From NCBI GenBank assembly GCA_001516025.1, contig LOEU01000035.1:62001-126000 (forward strand): 64,000 nt of DNA. The letters are read 5' to 3'. The notes under the pieces were generated by a model. It did not search any database. It was not told where the DNA came from and saw only the letters and a list, made by a program, of their open reading frames with translations. This DNA comes from a bacterium BRH_c32 (GTDB taxonomy: Bacteria > Bacteroidota > Ignavibacteria > Ignavibacteriales > Melioribacteraceae). Positions 57,687-64,000 of this stretch are shown piece by piece; the first letter of the stretch is position 1, and the number at the start of each line of letters is the position of its first letter. The position numbers and the translations under genes were made by a program.

Positions 57687-58711
57687 TAGAATCCGCTGCG
57701 TAAAAATTCCGGCGTATCGAGAGTAAGGATTAATGAAACGCGGTGAGAAGCGGGAAGCGTTTCATCTTGTGAACCTGTAAATCGGGCATAAGAATAATCG
57801 ATTGTAAGTTTTGGTAAAAACAGTCCGGCACCTAAAGTAATTTGTTTAACATCGCTATAACCGGCACGAACCGCCACGACATTCTTAAAATTATATTCCA
57901 ATCCCGTATGAAGATCGAAACTAACCGGACCAAGATTAAATGTTGATGCATATTTCCTGTTTTCAAAACGAATATCAAAATCAGTAACAGGGGCAATCAC
58001 TCCGCCAAGAATATCAAACGAATAAGCGGCACCAATTTTAAGAGTAGGAGTAATCAATTCATTTCTTCCGGTATCCCAAGCAATAAGCGTTGTGGTTACG
58101 TCTTGGATAACAGCACCAAGCATGAGCTTGGAATAAGGACGATAGTGAGCACCGATATCGATACCAATACCCGTTGCTCCATATTCCGCAAGGTCTCTTC
58201 TAATTAATTTTACGTTAGCACCCCAATAAAAATCTTCCGATTGTCTTTTGGCAAACGTAAAATAGAATGCCCAATCGGTATTGCTGAATTCAGAAATTTT
58301 TGAGTAGTCTAATCGGTCGGTTCTGATATCAAGAATGCCATCACCATTAGCATCGTAGAGCGCATTGCGCGTATCGGGAATGCCATCAATGCTTAGACGA
58401 ATAATGCTAAGACCAAAACTCATATCCGTGCCGTAAGGTATTGCGGCTGCGGCATAGTTATAATTAATAAGATTGCCGAAATGTTCTTCGTGCATCAGAG
58501 CGGCTTGAGGGTAATTGATATGAGCTAAACCTGCCGGATTCCAATAACCTGCGGTTACGTCATTTACGATTGCATTTTGAGCACTTCCCATAGCGAGTGC
58601 TTTGCCGCCAACACCAATGGCTAGAAACTCCCCTGCATATTTACCGATTACAGTCTGCGCATTTAATCCCACGAAAGAAAAAAGAACGATTAACGATACT
58701 TTTTTGAACAT
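57686..58711 (-). CDS. PorV/PorQ-family outer-membrane protein
   Basis: This 341-residue protein has a signal peptide. An N-terminal AGEFLAIGVGGKALAMGSAQNA segment and YWNPAGLAHI match the PorV/PorQ (UPF0164) type barrel of the FadL-like fold, and barrel strands continue to the end. In Bacteroidota PorV shuttles type IX secretion substrates, but many paralogs serve other roles. No other T9SS gene is in the window, so T9SS function is not assigned. Confidence 0.85.
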   Translation of the reverse strand: MFKKVSLIVLFSFVGLNAQTVIGKYAGEFLAIGVGGKALAMGSAQNAIVNDVTAGYWNPAGLAHINYPQAALMHEEHFGNLINYNYAAAAIPYGTDMSFGLSIIRLSIDGIPDTRNALYDANGDGILDIRTDRLDYSKISEFSNTDWAFYFTFAKRQSEDFYWGANVKLIRRDLAEYGATGIGIDIGAHYRPYSKLMLGAVIQDVTTTLIAWDTGRNELITPTLKIGAAYSFDILGGVIAPVTDFDIRFENRKYASTFNLGPVSFDLHTGLEYNFKNVVAVRAGYSDVKQITLGAGLFLPKLTIDYSYARFTGSQDETLPASHRVSLILTLDTPEFLRSGF

Positions 58712-58800
58712 TTATATTCCGAACATATTAATGAAATAAACAGATTAGAAAATTGAGAAAATAGTTTGAAAAATCAAGGCTATAAATTATAGCTTAAATT

Positions 58801-58824
58801 TAAGCCCGACCTATGCCGGGCTTA
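58801..58824 (-). terminator. Likely terminator of gpmA
   Basis: An 8-bp stem TAAGCCCG/CGGGCTTA with an 8-nt loop lies 20 bases beyond the gpmA stop. AT-rich sequence follows on both sides. It is between two genes of the same strand, so it would separate gpmA from the PorV-like pair downstream. Confidence 0.6.
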
Positions 58825-58843
58825 ATTAATTTTATAAATAAAA

Positions 58844-59590
58844 CTATTTTTTCTCTGTTTGCTTAGCAACCGAATTAATTGCAGCGGCAATTTTCTCTTG
58901 ATCGCCAAGATAATAATTCTTAATTGGTTTTAGATCTGCATCCAATTCATAAACTAATGGCACTCCCGTAGGAATATTAAGTTCTACAATCTTTTCATCA
59001 GAAATATTATCTAAATATTTTACCAATGCACGGAGACTATTTCCATGAGCAGCGATTATAACATTTTTACCTGCTTTAATATCGGGAGCAATTGTTTTAT
59101 GCCAATATGGCAAAAATCGGTCAACGGTTAATTTTAAGCTCTCTGTAAACGGAATATCTTTTTTATCCATATCGGCATAACGGCGATCTTTACCCGGATA
59201 TCTATCATCAGATTCTTCTAATGCAGGTGGTGGAACGTCATAGCTTCTGCGCCATACTTTTACTTGGTCTGCTCCATATTTTTCTGCAGTTTCGGCTTTA
59301 TTCAATCCTTGTAGAGCACCATAATGTCTTTCGTTTAATCTCCAGTTCTTTACTACCGGAAGCCATAATAGATCCATCTCCTCTAATACGATATTAAGAG
59401 TGCGGATTGCTCTTTTCAGAAGTGAAGTATAAGCGATATCGAACTTGTAATCTCCTTCTTTAAGGAGTTCGCCTGCTAATTTAGCTTCTTTTAACCCTTG
59501 TTCGGAAAGTTCGACATCTGTCCAGCCCGTGAATAGATTTAGCTTGTTCCATTGACTCTCGCCATGTCGCAATAAAACTACTTTGTACAT
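58844..59590 (-). CDS. gpmA: 2,3-bisphosphoglycerate-dependent phosphoglycerate mutase
   Basis: This glycolytic enzyme interconverts 3- and 2-phosphoglycerate. The 248-residue protein has the phospho-His loop LRHGESQWN (His9), [29 protein letters not shown] with the catalytic Glu, and [14 protein letters not shown] with the second His. Full length. Confidence 0.97.
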   Translation of the reverse strand: MYKVVLLRHGESQWNKLNLFTGWTDVELSEQGLKEAKLAGELLKEGDYKFDIAYTSLLKRAIRTLNIVLEEMDLLWLPVVKNWRLNERHYGALQGLNKAETAEKYGADQVKVWRRSYDVPPPALEESDDRYPGKDRRYADMDKKDIPFTESLKLTVDRFLPYWHKTIAPDIKAGKNVIIAAHGNSLRALVKYLDNISDEKIVELNIPTGVPLVYELDADLKPIKNYYLGDQEKIAAAINSVAKQTEKK

Positions 59591-59679
59591 TATTTCTCCA
59601 ATTTGTGATTATCTAATAAACAAATATACATAGAATCTAAGTTTTGCGGTAAAGTAAAAAATCTATTATCTTAATACTA

Positions 59680-60135
59680 ATGACAAAAAAACTTATCTAT
59701 AATTATTTTTCGGATGATGATTTCTTAGTAATCTCATCAAAAATTACCGAGGTAGAGAAATCTACCGCCGGTGAAGTTCGCGTTGCTATCAAAGAAAAAA
59801 GAAATTTTCGTGATAGAAAGACCCCCATCAGAGAACTTGCAATAAAAGAATTTAGAAAACTCGGAATGGATAATACCATTGACGGAACGGGATTTTTGAT
59901 TCTAATTATTCTCGAAGAAAAACAGTTCTATATCCTTGCAGGTAAAGGCATTAATGAAAAAGTGGAGCAATCGGTTTGGGATAAAGTTCGAGACGAAATG
60001 CAATCCTCTTTCAAAAACGAATTTTATCTTGATGGAATATTGACTACACTGTCAAAAGCAGGTGAGCTTCTTTCGAGTTATTTCCCTATCAAAGAGGGCG
60101 ACACAAATGAACTCTCGAATAAAGTAGCTTTTTAG
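59680..60135 (+). CDS. TPM-domain protein
   Basis: This 151-residue protein has a TPM fold over about 15-125, with EVEKSTAGEVRVAIKEKR near the start and LILIILEEKQFYILAGKGI in the core. It has neither signal peptide nor membrane helix, so it is a cytosolic member of the family, unlike exported TPM phosphatase-like proteins. Function of this soluble subgroup is unclear. Confidence 0.82.
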   Translation: MTKKLIYNYFSDDDFLVISSKITEVEKSTAGEVRVAIKEKRNFRDRKTPIRELAIKEFRKLGMDNTIDGTGFLILIILEEKQFYILAGKGINEKVEQSVWDKVRDEMQSSFKNEFYLDGILTTLSKAGELLSSYFPIKEGDTNELSNKVAF

Positions 60136-60223
60136 GCATTTCTTTTTTATAACCTAGTACCAAAATTTTTTTAAAACTTCACCGGTTTGGAACAATTTTA
60201 TTAAAAATGATGTTAAGTAGTAT

Positions 60224-61165
60224 ATGAATACAAGAAGAAAATTTATTAAGAAATCGGCGTTGGCGACTTTAGGAGCGGTAATATTACCGAAGTTTTTTAC
60301 GGAAGATATCCAAGCTCAACCATTAAGTCCTTTAAACTATAAACCCGAACCCCATTTATGGAATGATGATGAAATCAATATCTCTTGGTTGGGGCATTCA
60401 ACAGTTTTAATCAATTTTTATGGAAAATGGATTTTAACTGATCCTGCACTATTTGATAGAGTAGGAATCTATTTCCTTGGTACTAGTTTTGGGCCTTCGA
60501 GACTCACTCCTCCGGCTCTAAAAGTGGAGGAATTACCAAAACCCGATTTAGTATTGCTTTCTCACGCTCACATGGATCATACTGATGTTCCTACCCTTAA
60601 AGCAATTACCAAACGATTTCCTAATGAAATCGATGTAGTAGTAGCTCATTTGACTGCCGATGTAATAGATGATATGCCGTGGAAAACCATAAACGTTCTT
60701 GATTGGCAGGGAGAATTAAAATTACCTGATTTTAGGATTAAGGCATTCGAGGTTAGACATTTCGGCTGGCGTTTCCCTTGGGAAAAAGACCGCTCACGCG
60801 GACACTTCAAAGATGGAAGAAGCTATAATGCCTATGTAATAGAACGAAACGGAAAGAAAATCTTATTCGGCGGGGATACCGCAAATACTGATAAACTTAG
60901 AGCAGCAAAAGATGAAAATGTCGATATTGCAATTATGCCGATCGGAGCATATAATCCTTGGAAACAGGCACATTGTAATCCCCAAGAAGCACTTAATATG
61001 GCAAATGAAATTAATGCAAAGCATTTTATTCCAATTCATACTAAGACCTTTAACCAAAGCTCTGAACCGTTTGAAGAAGCAATAGAATGGATGAATAAAG
61101 CCGCCTCTAAGATGGATATAAAAATTGGATTGGATCAGATCGGTCAGACTTTCAATTTAGCTTAG
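60224..61165 (+). CDS. Tat-exported metallo-beta-lactamase-fold hydrolase
   Basis: This 313-residue protein has a twin-arginine signal (RRKFIKKSALATLG at residues 4-17). The MBL fold shows SHAHMDHTD as the zinc site, FGGDTANTD, and PIHTKTFN as the last ligand. It resembles the NAPE-PLD/UlaG-like group. The substrate is unknown. The Tat signal suggests folding with its metal before export. Its last 14 bases overlap the convergent transporter gene. Confidence 0.87.
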   Translation: MNTRRKFIKKSALATLGAVILPKFFTEDIQAQPLSPLNYKPEPHLWNDDEINISWLGHSTVLINFYGKWILTDPALFDRVGIYFLGTSFGPSRLTPPALKVEELPKPDLVLLSHAHMDHTDVPTLKAITKRFPNEIDVVVAHLTADVIDDMPWKTINVLDWQGELKLPDFRIKAFEVRHFGWRFPWEKDRSRGHFKDGRSYNAYVIERNGKKILFGGDTANTDKLRAAKDENVDIAIMPIGAYNPWKQAHCNPQEALNMANEINAKHFIPIHTKTFNQSSEPFEEAIEWMNKAASKMDIKIGLDQIGQTFNLA

Positions 61166-62048
61166 TTTTATTAAATAATTGCTGCACTAAAATTCCTCCT
61201 ATGATAAAAACCAGTCCGATTATAGAAGATGGTTTTATTATTTCACCAAGAATTATGGCTATAAAAATCATTGATAAAAATGGTGAAAGATAAGCAAGTG
61301 TGGAAGTTGCAACTTTATTTTTACTTAATGATAATCCTTTCAGCCATAAATAGAATGTAAAACCCATTTCAAATAATCCGACATAAACTGCACCAATAAA
61401 ATAGATAGGATTTATAACTAAAAAGGAATCGAAGAAGAAAATATAAATCCCGGTAAATAAAGTTCCCGCAAGAAAGCCTCCGAAAAGCTTTATTAAATCA
61501 TCTCTTCTATCAAGTATATTAAATATCCAGAATCCTGCCCAAATAATAGAACTACCCGATGCCAGAATTACGCCAAGAGTGTTGTGAAATTTAAGTGAAA
61601 TTAAATTTCCGCTCGTTGCAATAATTATAACTCCTAAAAACGCAGATACCAGACCGATAATTAAAACAGGGGATAATTTTTGTTTTAAAAAAATCACAGA
61701 AAAAATGGAGATTGCTATGGGCCATGTGTAATTAAGTGGTTGGGCTTCCTGTGCAGGAAGAAGTGTATAAGCTTTTAATAAAATCATATAATAAAGAAAT
61801 GGATTAAGAAGACCGAGTATAGCACTATTTTTAAGATTACCGCTTCTAAAAAATTTCTTTAACTCATCCCTTCTTTTTAAGTAAGATAAAACTAAAAATA
61901 CAATTGCACTTACGAGCGAAGAATAGAAAAGCAATTGAACGAAATTCATCCCCTCTAAAGTAAGCTTAAAAGCGGTGGCAGAAGTGGACCAGAGTACCAC
62001 AGCAATTAATGAAAATAATACCGATTTAGTATTTTTATCCAAATTCAT
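61152..62048 (-). CDS. EamA-family (DMT) transporter
   Basis: This 298-residue membrane protein has ten helices arranged as two EamA repeats (about 8-140 and 155-290). WSTSATAFKLTLEGMNFVQLLFYSS marks the first half and LAYLSPFLSMIFIAIILGE the second. It is a drug/metabolite exporter-like protein of unknown substrate. Confidence 0.9.
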   Translation of the reverse strand: MNLDKNTKSVLFSLIAVVLWSTSATAFKLTLEGMNFVQLLFYSSLVSAIVFLVLSYLKRRDELKKFFRSGNLKNSAILGLLNPFLYYMILLKAYTLLPAQEAQPLNYTWPIAISIFSVIFLKQKLSPVLIIGLVSAFLGVIIIATSGNLISLKFHNTLGVILASGSSIIWAGFWIFNILDRRDDLIKLFGGFLAGTLFTGIYIFFFDSFLVINPIYFIGAVYVGLFEMGFTFYLWLKGLSLSKNKVATSTLAYLSPFLSMIFIAIILGEIIKPSSIIGLVFIIGGILVQQLFNKTKLN

Positions 62049-62123
62049 AAGAGAAATTAATATATTTATAAAGAAGAATTAATTTACTTTATAAATACAT
62101 TATAAAACAATAATAAAAATCTT

Positions 62124-62612
62124 ATGAATATGATCCCCAACGACCATTTAACGGCAGTACAATTAATCCAACTCATTTTAGCCCCGGCCGTAATGATTAA
62201 TGCCTGCGGTTTACTCTTGCTCGGAATTAACAATAAATATTCTCTTGTCGTAAATAGAATCCGTTTACTTAATGAAGAAAAAAGACGCTTGTTTATGAAA
62301 GTGGGAGAAAGACCTATTACGACCGATGAAAATGTTCGCCTCGAAAGCATTGCAATTCAGATTAAAGCTTTGGTATATAGAGTAAAATTAGTACGTAATA
62401 CAGTACTTTGCTATACAACCGGCGTGGCAATGTTTGTATTTACTTCTTTATTATTGGGAGCTTCTTATTTTATCTCGATGGATTTAAATATTGTAATAGT
62501 TTCATCCTTTTTAATTGGAATGTCCCTTGTATTGGTGGGAGTAATTTTTGCGGGATTTGAAACATATAAAGGATATGAGATTATTGCTTATGAAGTAAAG
62601 GTGCATGAGTAA
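62124..62612 (+). CDS. DUF2721 membrane protein
   Basis: This 162-residue protein has one helix near the N-terminus (LILAPAVMINACGLLLLGI) and two near the C-terminus, with a charged helical segment RIRLLNEEKRRLFMKVGERP between, as in the DUF2721 family. Function unknown. It overlaps the aat start by 8 bases, so it is co-transcribed with it. Confidence 0.87.
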   Translation: MNMIPNDHLTAVQLIQLILAPAVMINACGLLLLGINNKYSLVVNRIRLLNEEKRRLFMKVGERPITTDENVRLESIAIQIKALVYRVKLVRNTVLCYTTGVAMFVFTSLLLGASYFISMDLNIVIVSSFLIGMSLVLVGVIFAGFETYKGYEIIAYEVKVHE

Positions 62613-63201
62613 TAGGAAAACGAGTGAGGAATTAAGAGCAGAAAAAATTTTGCATCTATATGCTCAAGGAGCTTTCCCAATGGGAGATGACGATTCAGGA
62701 GAGATTGACTGGTTTTATCCTGAAATAAGAACTATAATTCCTCTCGATTCATATAACATTCCACGCACTCTTAAAAAATTTTTAGAAAATTCCGATTTTG
62801 AATTTAGATTTGATACATCGGTTTTTGAAGTGATTAATTACTGCGCTGAAAGAGAGAGCACTTGGATATCATCTCAATTAATAAGAGAATATAAAGGATT
62901 ATTTAAGATTGGCGCACTTCATTCGGTGGAAGTATTTTCCGATAATAAATTGGTTGGCGGACTTTACGGTATAAGCTTTCGCGGCGCTTTCTTTGGCGAA
63001 TCAATGTTCTCAAAAGCTAGTCAAGCTTCAAAAGCTGCTCTCGCTGTTTTATTAAAAAGACTAAATGAAAAAGGATATTCTCTTCTTGATGTTCAATTTC
63101 AGACAGACCATTTAAAAATGTTTGGTGCTATCGAAATCTCACTTACAGACTATAATTCTCTTTTAGAAAAGACATACCAAGGCTTTGACATAAAATTTTA
63201 A
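62605..63201 (+). CDS. aat: Leucyl/phenylalanyl-tRNA-protein transferase
   Basis: Aat adds Leu or Phe to N-terminal Arg/Lys of proteins, marking them for ClpAP (N-degron pathway). The 198-residue protein has YAQGAFPMG, DWFYPEIRTIIPLD, SVEVFSDNKLVGGLYGISFRGAF and FGESMFSKASQASKAAL as family landmarks; these are quoted as short segments. It is shorter than the E. coli enzyme (234), mainly at the N-terminus. The catalytic core is intact. Confidence 0.93.
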   Translation: MSNRKTSEELRAEKILHLYAQGAFPMGDDDSGEIDWFYPEIRTIIPLDSYNIPRTLKKFLENSDFEFRFDTSVFEVINYCAERESTWISSQLIREYKGLFKIGALHSVEVFSDNKLVGGLYGISFRGAFFGESMFSKASQASKAALAVLLKRLNEKGYSLLDVQFQTDHLKMFGAIEISLTDYNSLLEKTYQGFDIKF

Positions 63202-63270
63202 TTAATTGTTAAATTTTTGTTTTAAGACAAAATTCTCCCATAAAAAGACCCCGATAACTTAGAAATTACT

Positions 63271-63278
63271 TATATTTG
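63271..63278 (+). promoter_or_regulatory. Candidate -7 element (TATATTTG) of the terminal barrel gene
   Basis: TATATTTG matches TAnnTTTG, the -7 box of Bacteroidota primary-sigma promoters, 25 bases before the GTG start. I see no clear TTG at -33, so only half of the promoter is supported. Confidence 0.4.
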
Positions 63279-63302
63279 AAAGATATATTTTTCGGGGGTT
63301 GA

Positions 63303-63992
63303 GTGAAAACTCGTTTACTAATTTTAAGCTTGTTTTTCTTCTTAATGTTCTTTAAAATAAACGCACAAACTGTCGGTGGCGGTTTATTAATTGGTCTGCC
63401 GCAGGGTGAATTTAAAGAGAACGTCGATAATGCCGGATTTGGATTAAATGTTCATGGTACTTTATGGAGTCCTTCAAAAGCACGACCATTCTCGGTAGGA
63501 CTTAATCTCGGATATATGGTATATGGGATGACTACCGAGAGACGTCCATTTTCGGAAACAAATCCGGATGTTTCGGTAGAAGTTTCGAGAACCAATAGTA
63601 TTGCAAATTTTCATTTGTTGTTCTTGATTTCTCCGTTTCAAGGGACAGTGAGACCATATCTCGAAGGATTATTCGGAGGTGCTTATATATCTACATCGAC
63701 TGATATAAAGAATGAAAGCACAGGCGAATCGATTGCATCTTCTACAAATTTTGATGATCTTACTTGGAGTTATGGAGCAGGAGGCGGTCTGCTCATTCAA
63801 GTCGGTAAAGATATGGGAGATGTATCACGACTATTTCTTGATTTAAAAGCTCGATATATATTCGGCACCGAAGCAGAATATTTAACTGAAGATGGCGTAG
63901 AAGTGAGATTGGGCAAAGTAAAATATTATCCAGTTAAATCGAAAACCGATTTAATACAAATTAGCATAGGCGTAACAGCATTTTTTAATTAA
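63303..63992 (+). CDS. Outer-membrane beta-barrel protein
   Basis: This 229-residue protein starts with GTG after GGGGG. It has a signal peptide (about 1-21, ending INAQ). The mature part is a small barrel of alternating strands rich in Gly and aromatics (GFGLNVHG, VGLNLGYMVYG, YGAGGGLLIQVG) ending IGVTAFFN. This resembles OmpA/OmpW-size barrels of Bacteroidota. No peptidoglycan-binding domain. Function unknown. Confidence 0.82.
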   Translation: MKTRLLILSLFFFLMFFKINAQTVGGGLLIGLPQGEFKENVDNAGFGLNVHGTLWSPSKARPFSVGLNLGYMVYGMTTERRPFSETNPDVSVEVSRTNSIANFHLLFLISPFQGTVRPYLEGLFGGAYISTSTDIKNESTGESIASSTNFDDLTWSYGAGGGLLIQVGKDMGDVSRLFLDLKARYIFGTEAEYLTEDGVEVRLGKVKYYPVKSKTDLIQISIGVTAFFN

Positions 63993-64000
63993 ATATATAG

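Noticed and set aside
57686..58711. Calling the PorV-like gene porV and assigning type IX secretion
   Set aside because: The family has many paralogs with other or unknown roles, and no other type IX secretion gene is in the window.
63202..63260. Hairpin TTTTGT/ACAAAA after aat as a terminator
   Set aside because: The stem is short and purely AT-rich, with no T-tail in the right place. Too weak to report.

Overview
The window is AT-rich, gene-dense bacterial chromosome. Its gene set points to the Bacteroidota/Chlorobi/Ignavibacteria side of the FCB group: a PorV/PorQ-type outer-membrane protein, a DUF5686 outer-membrane protein with a carboxypeptidase-regulatory-like plug, two secreted M28 peptidases, a periplasmic GH13 amylase, DUF1684 and DUF2721 proteins, and at least one TAnnTTTG-like promoter element. 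An Ignavibacteria-type organism is my best guess. This is inference, because no rRNA or other strong phylogenetic marker is present.

Layout. (1) 1-1292: 5' part of a membrane sensor gene running off the left edge, then tRNA-Lys(CTT) with its own terminator, all on the minus strand. (2) 1347-8406: a complete tryptophan operon in the order trpE-G-D-C-F-B-A. It is preceded by a promoter, a 30-residue leader peptide containing W-A-W-W-W and a strong intrinsic terminator, i.e. a classical ribosome-mediated attenuator. The only stretch above 300 bases without a conventional gene (1293-1631) is this leader. TrpF carries an unusual low-complexity insertion of about 75 residues. (3) 8483-8827: a small membrane protein with a Cys-rich tail. 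(4) 8883-22284: a co-directional, mostly overlapping surface-glycan operon. It holds GtrB/CsbB-like and GT4 transferases, a YfhO-type GT-C protein, a Wzx-like flippase, a GT2 transferase, a DUF115/MptE-like protein and a pseudaminic-acid pathway (PseB, PseC, a PseG-GNAT fusion that supplies PseH and PseG, PseI, and an SpsF-type cytidylyltransferase in the PseF position). (5) 22279-28699: prfA, small secreted proteins, an M28 peptidase, a SulP transporter and a 33-residue membrane peptide. (6) 28847-38464: RND efflux adaptor and pump, POT transporter, Wzi-like outer-membrane protein, PstS-like lipoprotein and a second M28 peptidase. (7) 38733-41955: two soluble PAS histidine kinases. (8) 42067-45578: a DUF1684 lipoprotein, then a three-gene pseudopilin-like cassette behind a near-perfect sigma-54 promoter. 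(9) 45720-50003: amylase and DUF5686 outer-membrane protein. (10) 50099-63992: housekeeping and envelope genes (SDR39U1-type oxidoreductase, methyltransferase-like protein, murein amidase, cytochrome c, dxr, rseP, PorV-like protein, gpmA, TPM protein, MBL hydrolase, EamA transporter, DUF2721, aat, outer-membrane barrel).

The most interesting signals are the trp attenuator, which may encode a leaderless leader peptide; the TrpF insertion beside its catalytic Asp; the PseG-acetyltransferase fusion; and the sigma-54-driven pseudopilin cassette, whose last protein contains a Cys/His-rich CHIPPGN module. I saw no CRISPR array, insertion sequence, prophage, rRNA or restriction/defence system.
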